The translations under genes and the position numbers were made by a program. Positions 34,611 to 46,652 of a stretch of 64,000 nt of DNA are shown here, piece after piece. The number at the start of each line of letters is the position of its first letter. Position 1 is the stretch's first letter. The DNA comes from Bolinopsis microptera (lineage: Eukaryota > Ctenophora > Tentaculata > Lobata > Bolinopsidae): contig NC_087081.1 in NCBI RefSeq assembly GCF_026151205.1, positions 14,178,340 through 14,242,339 on the forward strand. Direction: 5' to 3'. Below the pieces are notes generated by a model. That model was not told the origin of the DNA and made no database searches. It was given only the letters and a program-made list of their open reading frames with translations.

Positions 34611-35054
34611 GTAGTTGAAATCACTTTTACTTTTAGCAATATTAATGGACTGCAGTTCAAAAATATGGAAATATTCAGGAGCAGGACATGGACACTGTGT
34701 GGTTTGAGATATAAACCCATAGGTGAGGGCCAGAGACAAGTTTCCGCTTAGACATGACAGTACCTAGACAACTGTGTATCAACTGTTTGAAGATCCCGTT
34801 AACCAGATTTATAAGTAACACCTACCAGGAACACTACATACGACTACGAGTTGCACGTAGCAGGCCATGACCTTCCCTGAGAGTTCCTGTCTCTCCGTCT
34901 TTAACCCGACGGAATTGCACCAGGGGTGGTGGTAACAGAGCTTCAAGACTCTCGGAGTCTGTAGCTGATATCTATGTTTTAAGATATCAGCTACATACTC
35001 CGAGAAAGAAGACTCCTAACTAAAGCATGCAATGAAATATCAGATTCTTAGAAT

Positions 35055-36600
35055 ATCATATCAAGTGGTCGAGACAGTTTTAAAAATGTTAAAATTCGAG
35101 TGTTGAATGACATAGCACGTACAATGTACATCTTTACTTTCAGTCTTCTCCATCGCTGATTTCTGTAAATCCTATAATGACTTTTTTCAAGAAATTTAGC
35201 CCGCCTAACTCCGAGGAACTTATAATGTCGGCTGGATATAGAGACTTGATCTTTTTTCGTTTGCCGTTATTATATCGTCCCTATAAAATAATACAATTGT
35301 AATCTTTGACTTGTATATAAAAATAAATGTCTATTTACAAACGCAAAATTGTATCATCTATCTCCAATGTTTGTTTAGTGCTGTGGGACTAAATCGATAA
35401 ATACGCTGGAAGCTATAGATCAAAGAGTCTTAAAATTAGGGTGGAATTTCTAAATAGGTACAGCATATTGCAACAGACTCTATGTCTGTAAGAAATCGGT
35501 TTACCTCCTTAGTACTTGCTCTAGGAATTCCTTCAACAATGTGATTTAGGAACAGATCGCCACGCAAAATCGATGTTTCTAGTGTCTGGCCCAGATTTTT
35601 GACGTAGTTTCCAAGCCAAGACCGGGAACTCCTGTAATTTATACTGTTTATCAATTATGTAATAATCTCTGATCTACGTAATACAAAGAGAAACGAGACT
35701 TCAGAGATCTCCTGGATTATGCTGGAGCGTAAAAGGATAAATATAGCAGAGACGTACGTTATTAAAATTTATTCTGCAATAAACGACGAAAAACGGTGAT
35801 ATTATTATTAATAAAAGTGCTTACCTTATATTTCGGACATCTTTTTGCATATATTCTATCCCCTCCTCCGACATATTTTTGAGAAACTAACACGCTCACA
35901 GGCTCCCACGTCTCATGTAAACCCAGGTCACAGGTTTTGGTTTTGGATCGGCTACTCAAAAAAATGAAAGAGGAGCGGTCTACACGCTCACAGGCTACCA
36001 CGTCATATCAAGTGGTCGAGACAGTTTTCAAAATCTTAAAATTTGAGTGTTGAGTGATTTAGTACGCACAGTCGCACATTTTTACTTTCAGTCTTCTTCA
36101 TATCGCTGACCTCGTTAATTTCTTCTCTTTAGTACGTCCCTATAAAATAATACAATTATAATCTTTAACTTCATTTCCAGGGTTAAACTACCACTGGTAA
36201 GCAATTCGGAAAATCATGGGACGGCATAATGCCGGGGCGGGTATGAACCGCCAACCTCCGGGTTACATGCCTAGTGCTTTAATTGAGCTACCGGCCCTAT
36301 TCAGCTCAGGAATTTCTTGCAAGCGAATCAGTAAGCAATCTTGTTGTTATTTCATATCTGCTGCTATTAGTACACGTACTGCATTATATGCAGCAGGGAT
36401 AGCCACTGCCACTAATGATCATGGCTCTAGCTAAATGTTTTACTCCATCGGGGCAGCCGAGGCACGTGCAATGTTTGTTTAAAGCTCTCGAGCTAAATTG
36501 ATAAATAGATTAGACAACCTCGGAAGAGACGCCGGCAGTGTTAGATCAAAGAACCTTAAAATCAGGTTATTCATGAATTTTCGGGAGGTCTTTTAGAAGA
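35055..36600. repeat. ~0.95-kb duplicated units inside the CACAGTG element
   Basis: ATATCAAGTGGTCGAGACAG with GAGTGTTGA and TTTACTTTCAGTCTTC occurs at about 35055 and again at 36003. CCCTATAAAATAATACAATT occurs at about 35279 and 36137, and GATCAAAGA(G/A)..CTTAAAAT at 35418 and 36545. A third, weaker start lies near 36580. These look like diverged tandem units of a satellite-like sequence. Confidence 0.65.
36229..36298 (-). pseudogene. tRNA-like pseudogene or SINE head
   Basis: On the minus strand GGGCCGGTAGCTCAATT carries an A-box-like start. A perfect 5-bp T arm (GGCGG-TTCATAC-CCGCC) includes a B-box-like GGTTCATACCC, and GCCGG pairs with CCGGC as an acceptor remnant. The D and anticodon stems are poor and the base before the anticodon is A rather than T. 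It is unlikely to be a working tRNA. Confidence 0.4.
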
Positions 36601-36649
36601 ATGTCAAAATTCAAGTGTAGAGTGATTTAATCACCACGCTCAGCTATCT

Positions 36650-37330
36650 AACGTACGGAACGTTCACTAAAAATAGTTTGTGAACGCGTTCGCTAAAAAA
36701 TTTTAACGTTCGGAACATAAGGAAAGTTAATTGCTATTATGAAATTAAAATGCAGGACATAGCCCAATTATCCGGCAAAGTACTAGCGTTTTCATTGCCA
36801 GGCCTTCAGGGCCTTGAGGTATGTTACAAATACAAATGTTGTTTGATCTTGAGCTGAATGGTTGTTATACTATAATATCGTATATATAAGAACGATGTAC
36901 ATTTTACACATCGATCCCTAATGAAGTTTTGTGGAAGATCAAATTCCAGAGAAAGAAACGTATCCTTGAGCAACTTTAAGTTTAACAATTTTACCTTTGA
37001 CTTCTTAAGTTTCAGCCTTCAGGGTAATCATACCCCAAATCTTTTGGGAAGTACCATGAACAGACCGTTAAATCGACCGCAAGATACGAGAACAGTATAT
37101 TTGCTGTGGTAACCATAGTTGGTCAGTTTGGTCATTGTTTATTTACTGTCTAATTCCAACAACATGGTTTTATCTCATTGTATCCATCTTAAGTTAAAAA
37201 CTATCGGAAAATTATCAAAATATTGACTAACGTATACTAACGTTCACAAACGTTCACTACAAAATGATTGGAACGTACGTTCAGTACGACTAAGTTCAGC
37301 GTTCACTACAACTAAGGTTAAAAGTGCGTT
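36650..37330. repeat. Possible decayed element bounded by GAACGTTC-rich ends
   Basis: GGAACGTTCACTAAAAATAG with GTGAACGCGTTCGCTAAAAA lies at 36657-36700. AACGTTCACAAACGTTCACTA with GGAACGTACGTTCAGTA lies at 37240-37290. The motif clusters only at these two ends, suggesting degenerate terminal repeats. No coding frame is recognised between them. Confidence 0.35.
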
Positions 37331-37974
37331 TAAGTACATTTACCGTTGAATTCACCGTTTTACGAGAGTAATACGTTTTATCAAGAGTAATACAGAGAAA
37401 GAGTCCCGACAGTCTCCCTGATTGCCTCTAAATATATTCACGTGACACATATGCCGGTCTTAAACTAACATCATCCAATTAATGGAGTATAACTAAGCCT
37501 GTCAGTCTGTAGAGTAAACAAAAGGGGTGACAAAGAAGCCTAATTAAGGAAAGTGAGGTGGAAACAGCTTGCTAACCGTGTGTAATGAGGTTAATAACAA
37601 AAGGCCAATAACCACATAGGAAGATGAACTAGTAGTCTAAAATGATGTGTACACTGGTGACAGGAGCGTACAATTACACATGTCTGATATCACAAAAATA
37701 TCTGAAACCAAGCTTCCTGAATTTCTGCTCAATTGGCCGATACGAATGGCCCAAATATGGGAGGAGATCTAGAGGGTGCAAGAAACAACTGGAAAAAATG
37801 ATGAACCTTTTTTAGGAAACACGGATATAGTTCTAGAAGGGCCGATCGAACTAGACCAACTTGAATTGACGCATTTTTGAACACTGATTCATATCTTGAA
37901 GTAATTGTAAAACAGATACGGTAATAATTAACATGTCAGGTCATATTATTCTGAAATAATTGTAAAATGCCTAC

Positions 37975-38200
37975 CTGCCTAGGTCGATGAAGTCTGGAAC
38001 GAGTTTCCAGTTTCGTGACAGCGCTTCTCTCCATTTATCTCTATCACTCATGAGCCAACGAACCTTATCAGATTGCAATCCAGTATCTTCTGATCTTGTA
38101 GGATGTCCGGAAAGGTCTTATGAGGTCGTCCTATATACCGATGGCCATATGATGGTTGTTAGAAAAGGAGTTGCTGAGCAGATTGGTACTGACGGTAGAA
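37975..38200 (-). pseudogene. LINE reverse-transcriptase tail fragment
   Basis: The minus-strand reading gives KVRWLMSDRDKWREALSRNW followed by KLVPDFIDLGR, preceded by frames with stops. A conserved DRxxWR segment near the C-terminus is common in LINE ORF2 proteins. Only ~70 residues are recognisable. It lies inside the 33691-39003 insertion and is non-functional. Confidence 0.35.
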
Positions 38201-39003
38201 ATGTCCTGTAAAATAGATACAGTAATATAAAATATCGGGTCATATCCTAAAATAGAGTAACTGTAAAATAGATACGTGTACGGTAATACTAATAACGTTG
38301 AGCCATAATATTTTGAACGATGAATTTATCTAAACAAAAGCATTCTTAATAGAAACTTGAACATTTTTACTCACAAACGATCCATTGGTTAATCATGCTC
38401 CTGTCTCGAAAAGAGTATTTAGCTCAATATGAGGGCGTGTATCTTTATTAGAATTCACAGAATCCATTTTCTAAAACCGGAGAAGTATAGTATAATAAAG
38501 CAATTTAAAATTTGCACGATCAACAAAACATGACAATAATATGCTCATGTCATCAACTTCATGAACAATAAAAAGCATATAACAAATATGCCAATACACA
38601 ATGAATAACAAATTTTTAAAAAAGCTGTGAACAGAAGGTAAAAAACTGCGAACAAAAGGTAGCGTACGATCGCGTTTTGAAACAGTGCACAAAGAAATGA
38701 TCCTAGATTGAGCTCTAGAAATCTAATTTTTGAGTGGAGTACTTGTGGAAGAGGTAATGCAAATTAATGCTGCCTGGTATGTGGAAGAGGCTGACTGAAA
38801 AGCTTGCAGAGTATATTGGCTCTAGCTTGTAGCTGTTTCATCAAAAATTGTGTTGACTGTGCGCGGCTCGACCGCGCATTTTTACAATATTTGTGCAAAT
38901 GGCAAAATCATGCGTTGTTAACGATAAATCGACGTAAGGTCTACTTAGTTCGACTGACGGCGGGGCGCCAAATTTGTGCGCTAGTTGCAGCGCAGCCACT
39001 GTG

Positions 39004-39457
39004 TACAACTACAAAGATGCTGATATCCTGGTACGCACAAAACATCTACTTTGGTAATATTTTCAGATAAATTTCTATTTGATCTTCACAGTTTGAAGCT
39101 TTTGCGACTAGCGATGTAGCAGGACTAGCGATGTAGTAATTATTCTACTAATAATATTCATCCTGTTTATTTCAATATATATATAATTTGTCTCAATATT
39201 TAGACATTAAACGGAGAATTGTTTGATGCTAATACTAATGTCATAAGTCTGATAAAAATAAAAATTGTGACGCGCCTTGTGATTAATTTATCAGAATCTC
39301 ATGATATCACGATCTGAGGCTAAGGGGCTGAGTCAGAGCCTAGAGGTTCACTGGGACCGGGGGAAGAAAGCCTTGTGCAAAATGATCTAACACTGTGGGT
39401 GGATATCTTCATAGCTATTGTGAATAACGTAATTCTTGTATAATAGCTGTGCAACTG
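39004..39457. repeat. Direct repeat of 59506-59958
   Basis: From TACAACTACAAAGATGCTGA to GTATAATAGCTGTGCAAC the two copies differ by few substitutions and small indels. In the 59-kb copy a hAT element follows at once; here the sequence continues TGATTAGTGTC, giving that insertion's left empty site. Confidence 0.85.
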
Positions 39458-39517
39458 ATTAGTGTCTGATGGAGGGCGAGGGGGTCTTAAACGGCTGAAA
39501 GTTGGGTTATATTGAAA

Positions 39518-39812
39518 CATGTGGCACTTGCGGCACTCACATGTGGCACTTGTGGCACTATCATATGTAGCATGTGGCACTTGTGGCACTCACATGTGGC
39601 ACTTGTGGCACTATCATATGTAGCATGTGGCACTCACATGTGGCACTTGCGGCACTATCATATGTAGCATGCGGCACTAGTGGCACTCACATGTGGAACT
39701 TGCGGCACTATCATATGTAGCATGCGGCACTAGTGGCACTCACATGTGGCACTTGCAGCACTATCATATATAACATGCAGCACTAGTGGCACTCACATGT
39801 GGCACTTACGGC
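39518..39812. repeat. Minisatellite, ~53-58-bp unit with GTGGCACTTG core
   Basis: Five to six units of ACATGTGGCACTTG(C/T)GGCACTATCATATGTAGCATG(T/C)GGCACT, with the sub-motif GGCACT repeated 3-4 times per unit. Confidence 0.9.
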
Positions 39813-40060
39813 TCCAATATGCTGCATAGTTAGGTACAATACTGCTTTTTTTGCAAGAATCATCAACTGAACTGGTTGCAACTTCAACTTTAAGTTATAA
39901 AATTGATTTTTACGATAATATCGTGAAATCTAATTCTGCCGGCCCCATTCATACTGCAATTCAGCAATCATAAATAACGCTAAAGACGATATTAATTTGT
40001 TTAATGATTGCAATCATAGTATGGCTTGTTAAGCTTGAATTGATCAGTGTTCTTATTATA

Positions 40061-40162
40061 CAGGGTGGCCCAAAAGTGACTACCCACACGTAACCTCTTA
40101 ATAACTAACGTCATTCGTCTCCAAATTGCACCAAAATTTCAGAGATTATAAATATTGGTCTT
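40061..40162. mobile_element. Mariner-type terminal fragment (left end)
   Basis: CAGGGTGGCCCAAAAGTGAC follows TA and runs to AAATATTGGTC. Over ~100 bp it is the reverse complement of 51793-51885, the right end of the element at 48135-51885. CAGGGTG.CCCAAAA ends next to TA are typical of Tc1/mariner elements. Similarity stops abruptly at 40162, so this is a truncated copy. Confidence 0.7.
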
Positions 40163-42756
40163 GTAGCGCGATGCACTACTGGGTCGCGCGCGCATCAAAT
40201 AATGCTTCTCGCAACCACAGTAGTGTGCAAACCAACATTCGAACCACCAGCAGCTGGTGGTCAATTTCCTACGAACGCGACTTAATTTTGGTTCAGACTG
40301 CATGTGGAGTCGAGCGCTACGTTATAGCTGTATATATAGCTCGTTTCACGACGAAATCTTCATTTATTGAGTTTGTCTGTCGATTATGTTGGAGTTTGTA
40401 TTTTTAATTTTGTACTCGAATACTGTTAATTTATTTTTATTAAATAGTTGTTTTTCGTAACAGCACACTAGTACGTGATTCCTTTTGTTATTCTTACATA
40501 ATTAGGAAGATTTTAAACTTCAATACTATAAATAATCAAATATTTACGAACACCGATCATCGGTATGTACCCATTATGCATTATTGGTATCGAAGTCTTA
40601 TGTTGAGCTGGATATCGAAAAATTTCAAAATGTAAGGCTGTAATTTTGTACTTGTTTAGGTGTAGAACTAGGATTAACAACTTGATTGCTAGGAGCTAGG
40701 AAGAGATTTTAGTAATGATGACCCTTTAAACTTAAATTATATCTCTAGTGCACTTCGATCGGTTTTCTTTTCAATTTTGATAAAACCTAGTCGTGATCTT
40801 TGTTTCAGAACTTCACTAATTTATTAAGTTTTGTAGTTTATATAGACGGAACATGAGCAGATACCATTTGATTAATTATAATATATCCGATTTGAAATAT
40901 TATTCTGTCGGAGTTTGAGTTCAACATGGACACATTTATTAACATCCCGCATGAATTTGTGTCGTCTTTACAATTTTTTGCGCTGAATTTGTATGCTTAT
41001 TAATACTGCCGCATGATATCAGTAGCTGCTATATAACTAGAGTGTATAGCATGTGTATTATACGATGTTTCCCACGTAAAAATCGCAGGTTGTTTTGGTG
41101 CGGCTGGGCACTCTACTGGTGATTGACACCAGAGACTGAGAAAAACTTTGACATAATTTTCAAGTTTGATATGACCTAATAACTACCACATTTACAGGAA
41201 GTATGGTAATACATTCTTGTCAGCTGTCTGGGCAAATCTTCTCTCGCAGAATTGGATTAAAATTTAATGTATTTTATTTCTCACTTCCAACGATGTCGCA
41301 ATTATTAGGTAAAATTTGAAGTTATTTTGAGATTCAATTAATAAATTTTAGATTGCAGCTTGATATCACTTAGTATGTACATTGTACTCGGTTGCAAGGG
41401 TAGAACTTATGAGAATACTATCATAGTATTATTGCACTATACTATTATGGGTTCATCAAAGTTCGTATCATGATTTGTCACAATTAAACCATCGAGTCAC
41501 TTGAGGAAACCCGTTAAAGCTCGCAATTGGCGACGAGATAAAGTTTGTGGTACCTCTAGATGTTAAGTTAACTCTTAGGCTCCAATCTTCCTTACTATAC
41601 CTACCACTCCTTCTTCCTTGATAAGAAGTAGATCCATCTGGAACAGTGAGCTGCTTCTTCCCTTCTATCCCGTACTAGCCTACTCAGCTCTCTCCAAACC
41701 GTGAACAACTACTCCCGGTGCTAGAACTTTAACCGCATAATTATAACAGCACAATTCTTTCGCTTGAATCTCAGTCTGCTGTAAGACTGCTGTACCGGTA
41801 GAGTTTTTACTTGTATGATTCAGCAATCTGCTCTTTAGATGGTACCGTTACCTCCCGCCATAAGACTGTGCCGTCTTGGTGACCTTGAGAATATCATAAT
41901 TAGGTCCGATATATAAAAGCACTATCCAATATCGAGACCCACTCAGGATCCCAAACCACGACTCCTTTCGGTCGTCTGTACTTGCTTTTTTCCTCCCAGC
42001 ATGGACTAAGTCAATGATACTGTCTTACATCGCTGGCCTTGTTCTTATAAGTGTTCACTCGGCGCTCACAAGATAACATGTTCAGAGATCTGTTGCAGAA
42101 CCTTGTCGTGCCGTCATTTATATACTCCTTGACTAAGAGCTACTTTAAACCTACAGCAAAAATGTGCTAAATGATACCCATCCTCTCCTCACATTACTGT
42201 ACTTGCACTTACCATCCTCATCTTCGCCATAGAGGTGGTTAAGAGGGTGACGTACACAGCATCTAGCACGAACCCAATAAGTGAGTCTACAGTGCGTGTC
42301 GAAATACATTGCATGTACCCTTATATATTAATTGAGACAGAATTTTAATAAATCAACAAATTCTTAAAATTTAAAAAGGTAGAATTTAATTCTATGGCAT
42401 TTATTGAAACCTGCTTTTTTAAAGTTGAGAATTGGTTTCAATTTCTAGAATATCACGATAATGTTGACTCAAAACTGTTTCAGGCAGCTATCAAGTCTCA
42501 AGATATGACATAATTTGATAGAATGTTAGTACCAACGCTATCAGTGCATTGAAGTCGAGTTCTCGATACAGGTATTATAATTAGGTTCTATCGACCGTTT
42601 TTGTAGTCTTAACTCATTTTTATTTGTTATTATACGACCAATTAAAATCTAGCAAACCAGACTTCTTTATGTGCTAAATGTTACTTTAACCTTAATAATA
42701 GCTGCATTGTGGCAGATATCCAGTTACATTTTTTCCAGCCGTATATTATAAATATA
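40163..42756. other. Unassigned region
   Basis: No supported gene or RNA. The stretch 41570-42260 has more even base composition than its surroundings and could be decayed coding sequence on the minus strand, but frames are heavily interrupted and I recognise no protein. Confidence 0.35.
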
Positions 42757-42840
42757 CAGGGTGGGCCAAAAGTCAGTGTGCAAACGTTGGCATTAATAGC
42801 TCAGTCACTGAGTGCCCAATTGAAATAATTGGTTCTGGTA
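42757..42840. mobile_element. Mariner-type terminal fragment, variant family
   Basis: CAGGGTGGGCCAAAAGTCAG follows TA. After the first ~17 bp it differs from the 40061 end (GCAAACGTTGGCATTAATAG), so it is a related but separate family. No matching right end was found. Confidence 0.5.
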
Positions 42841-43016
42841 TGACTTACTACCACCACTGGTTCGAGAAATTTGTCAAATCGAAACATATTTGTGTTCATT
42901 GTTTTCAAAAGAAGGTTCATTTTCGCATTTATTTGATAGTTTGGATAATCGGATCGAGCCAAATTTTATTGAATTGTGTTTAGCCATTTAAATTACGTTT
43001 GCTCTAAAAAAATTAG

Positions 43017-45504
43017 AGTATATATATATTACTCATGCAACTAAGATAAATTGAGTATAAATACTCAATTTATCTTAGTTTAAGTTGCAAGTTATATAAC
43101 TCATTTTCTAAAGGTCTCGTAAACTTTAATCAATTACCTACAGAGAGTGTGGCCTCTTTTTCACTGAAAAGACGCCATCAGATTTCATTGCATTCTGGGA
43201 CCAATTTTGGTGTGATTTAAAGTATCCTACAAATTGGTGTTTACTGTTTCGACTTTTGTAAAATCACTGTATCAATATAATCTGTATTTTTATAGTTTCA
43301 ACCATAATAGTGAAATAGAGGGGCTGGCCAATAGCCACACCCTCTGTAATTGATTTAAGTCTACGAAACTTTCAGAAATTTGTGTGTAATTCGGAGATAA
43401 ATTAAACAAGTTGTTATCGGCCACCATGTGTAAACGGAATGTTCTAGCAGACTGTATAATACTATAACATACATTTTCTTACACACACATAATCTAATCT
43501 CTGGAATGTTGCTATGATATCAATGGCAATGTTTTGATACTGTGTATTATCATGATTATGCCTTACAGGCCGATCTTCCGATGGAGTTTCGGTTGCCATG
43601 GCAACACATCAATATGATAAAGAATTTGTAAACGCAGTCACAACTCTGTCGTGTACACTGTACGGTGCGAGCGGTTATTTTATGATAGGTAACATCTACT
43701 TTTTCAGCATTTGCGGGATGACCAGTTCACACGTATATTTTCGCAGACACAACTTCGCATAAAATTATATCCAATTATTCTATAACCAATTATCTACACG
43801 GACTTCTGTCTAAATATGAATGAAATCGAGAAAACCAAATATTATATGTTTCATCCTGAAGTGCTGAGTTCTCAGGCAGTAAAATCATGATCCTGATAGA
43901 TATCGAAGTCTCCTTAAATGATTGTCTCTGCTGCTTAATATATCTGGATTGTCGTTGGGAGGCGATGCAGATTTGTTTACTTTTAAGGGGCAGGTTCTGC
44001 TCAGCAGGAGAAAGAGGTGATGCACATTTTGTATTTGTCTGACATGTAGGACTTGAGCCACGTTTCCGTAAGTGCAATAAACGGTAACGAGTGGTTTTTG
44101 GATTTCTCCTGAATAAGAGCTGAGATTTTTGGCACTTCCCATATACTCGCACTTGATGCACAGGATTCATGGACTGGACATTTAAGACGAGGCATGAGGA
44201 ATAACGGGCACATGCAGTGTATCCTCTGAGGCGGTAGGAACTGCTGGTAGTGGTATAGTGGGTAGTATATATATATTACTCATGCAACTAAGATAAATTG
44301 AGTATAAATACTCAATTTATCTTAGTTTAAGTTGCAAGTTATATAACTCATTTTCTAAAGGTCTCTTAAACTTTAATCAATTACAGAGAGTGTGGCCTCT
44401 TTTTCACTGAAAAGACGCCATCAGATTTCATTGCATTCTGGGACCAATTTTGGTGTGATTTAAAGTATCCTACAAATTGGTGTTTACTGTTTCGACTTTT
44501 GTAAAATCACTGTATCAATATAATCTGTATTTTTATAGTTTCAACCATAATAGTGAAATAGAGGGGCTGGCCAATAGCCACACCCTCTGTAATTGATTTA
44601 AGTCTACGAAACTTTCAGAAATTTGTGTGTAATTCGGAGATAAATTAAACAAGTTGTTATCGGCCACCATGTGTAAACGGAATGTTCTAGCAGACTGTAT
44701 AATACTATAACATACATTTTCTTACACACATAATCTAATCTCTGGAATGTTGCTATGATATCAATGGCAATGTTTTGATACTGTGTATTATCATGATTAT
44801 GCCTTACAGGCCGATCTTCCGATGGAGTTTCGGTTGCCATGGCAACACATCAATATGATAAAGAATTTGTAAACGCAGTCACAACTCTGTCGTGTACACT
44901 GTACGGTGCGAGCGGTTATTTTATGATAGGTAACATCTACTTTTTCAGCATTTGCGGGATGACCAGTTCACACGTATATTTTCGCAGACACAACTTCGCA
45001 TAAAATTATATCCAATTATTCTATAACCAATTATCTACACGGACTTCTGTCTAAATATGAATGAAATCGAGAAAACCAAATATTATATGTTTCATCCTGA
45101 AGTGCTGAGTTCTCAGGCAGTATAATCATGATCCTGATAGATATCGAAGTCTCCTTAAATGATTGTCTCTGCTGCTTAATATATCTGGATTGTCGTTGGG
45201 AGGCGATGCAGATTTGTTTACTTTTAAGGGGGAGGTTCTGCTCAGCAGGAGAAAGAGGTGATGCACATTTTGTATTTGTCTGACATGTAGGACTTGAGCC
45301 ACGTTTCCGTAAGTGCAATAAACGGTAACGAGTGGTTTTTGGATTTCTCCTGAATAAGAGCTGAGATTTTTGGCACTTCCCATATACTCGCACTTGATGC
45401 ACTAGGATTCATGGACTGGACATTTAAGACGAGGCATGAGGAATAACGGGCACGTGCAGTGTATCCTCTGAGGCGGTAGGAACTGCTGGTAGTGGTATAG
45501 TGGG
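43017..45504. repeat. Tandem duplication of a 1.25-kb unit
   Basis: 43017-44262 and 44264-45504 are almost identical and head to tail. Differences are a few bases (for example AAAATC versus ATAATC near 43885/45125). Each unit begins AGTATATATATATTACTC. It then has a perfect hairpin with 20-bp arms and a 2-base loop (43039-43080; 44286-44327), starting AACTAAGATAAATTGAGTAT. Each unit carries a minus-strand LINE endonuclease fragment. The high identity suggests a recent event, or an assembly duplication. Confidence 0.9.
43790..44213 (-). pseudogene. LINE 5' fragment with start of endonuclease, copy in first tandem unit
   Basis: One minus-strand frame reads CPLFLMPRLKCPVHES, then KISALIQEKSKNHS and LPFIALTETWLKSYMSD. 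The E in ALTETWL is the glutamate-bearing motif at the start of CR1-like LINE endonucleases. Downstream the reading shifts frame (SKQICIASQRQSRY) and no further endonuclease motif appears, so it is truncated and broken. It may belong to the same LINE group as 60560-63282, which lacks this part. Confidence 0.55.
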
Positions 45505-45632
45505 AGCGCTGTTCCTGGCTGAAGAGGTGGATGTGGTCTGGGGTAGTGGTAGGGCATTTGAGTTTGAGGGAGGCTGGACCGGTGGTCGACTATTTCTGAT
45601 AGGAGTCCGATCCTGGTTTGCATCGTTTCCAA
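45031..45632 (-). pseudogene. LINE 5' fragment with start of endonuclease, copy in second tandem unit
   Basis: Same broken endonuclease start as at 43790-44213. Here the upstream side is preserved a little further, with a Pro-rich frame (MQTRIGLLSEIVDHRSSLP ... PHPPLQPG) that could be the ORF2 N-terminus. Proline-rich N-termini occur in some LINEs but are not diagnostic. Confidence 0.5.
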
Positions 45633-46586
45633 CAGTCTCCGTAACTATAACAATCCTGTGATCTGGTATTGGTTACTTAAACTTATTTAATTGAACATGG
45701 TGTTTGACGTTGGAGCTTATCACTTTACAGTTTACATCACCTTACCTGAATAATTGAATAGGATGAATACTGAATAGCATTTATTAATGCTTTCTTTACC
45801 CGGAGAACTCTGTTTTACTTGTCCCTCGGTAACACAAGACCGTGAGCCGTGACACTTAGTCACAATAATTAAGTCATAAGTCAGAAAGAAGTCCATAATT
45901 CGTACACCCATGATTATGTTAAATATAGATTGACTCCAGTCTCCATTGTTCAATGACTTCGTCAAAATGTTTTAGGAAAATGTTCACAGATTTGTTAATT
46001 TTGGACTCAAATTAACGTTGAGAAAAACTGAATTTATTTTGAAAAATCCCGGCTAAAATCCCGGCCGGTACCGGTACAAAATCGCCAAATACCAGCCGGT
46101 ATTCCGGCTGCGCCGGTTATATCCCGGTCGAGTTCTGTCTGAGACCTAATTTTCTCTATTTCTCGTGCAATTTTAGATCAGACACAGTCATCTAAATTAT
46201 TTAATAAGAAGGTTTAAATTATAAGCAATTAAAAACAGTTGGGACTATCATTGTTTGTGAGTACATATTATACGAATATAAGGTGGTTAATATAATTATA
46301 ACACATTTAATATAAAACATTTAAGACACATTTTTTTATTCCTGCATTGTACTCATTAATTTAACTAGTAATATTATATAAAAACCACATTTCTATTTGT
46401 ACAGGGAGCTGCTGGTAAACTACCGTCGCTATACATCGACTATGACTACAATCCTACTTTTAAAAACAAACTACATACATATCTCACATTTGCGAGGACT
46501 ACTTCATCACAAGCAAAAAATCGACATTGGTAAATAAAGGTAGGTTCTTTTCACTGACTTCGTTAAATGAGTTACATATTTTCACA
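45633..46586. other. Unassigned region with CCGG-rich patch and one possible exon
   Basis: 46046-46130 is a GC-rich island of CCGG repeats including the palindrome CCGGTACCGG, probably a transposon remnant. At 46405-46537 an acceptor-like TTTGTACAG precedes a 42-codon open stretch (GAAGKLPSLYIDYDYNPTF ...) ending in a stop. I do not recognise it and give it little weight. Confidence 0.3.
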
Positions 46587-46652
46587 CAAATTACGTGCGT
46601 GATCATTAAAGGGTTGCTTGTGTGCAGTTACTTCTGGGCCAGCGCCACCCTG
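46587..46652. mobile_element. Degenerate mariner-type right end
   Basis: ATTAAAGGGTTGCTTGTGTG, then CAGTTACTTCTGGGCC and CCACCCTG, resembles the right end at 51845-51885 (ATTAAGAGGTTGCGTGTGGG, GTAGTCACTTTTGGGCC, ACCCTG). It has several substitutions and a short insertion. Confidence 0.5.

Larger units (their letters stand above)
33691..39003. mobile_element. 5.3-kb TIR insertion with CACAGTG ends and 5-bp target duplication (Transib/RAG-like ends)
   Basis: CACAGTGGCTGC (33691-33702) is inverted exactly at the right end (GCAGCCACTGTG, ending 39003). TACAA flanks both sides (33686-33690, 39004-39008). The segment at 59344-59958 joins the two flanks without interruption and with one TACAA at 59506-59510. 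TIRs starting CACWRTG with 5-bp duplications are characteristic of Transib and the related RAG-like (ProtoRAG) elements; this assignment is inference from ends only. The interior holds tandem units, a tRNA-like remnant and a LINE tail, and no transposase frame, so it is non-autonomous or a nest of later insertions. Beyond 12 bp the TIR similarity is patchy. Confidence 0.75.

Noticed and set aside
36229-36298. Functional tRNA gene
   Set aside because: A- and B-box-like strings and a perfect T arm exist, but D and anticodon stems are mismatched and the base before the anticodon is not T.
39518-39812. GTGGCACT repeats considered as CRISPR-like
   Set aside because: No unique spacers; the whole 53-58-bp unit repeats with drift, as in a minisatellite.
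45732-45965. 77-codon minus-strand frame
   Set aside because: No motif, no conserved neighbour, and base composition like the surrounding intergenic DNA.
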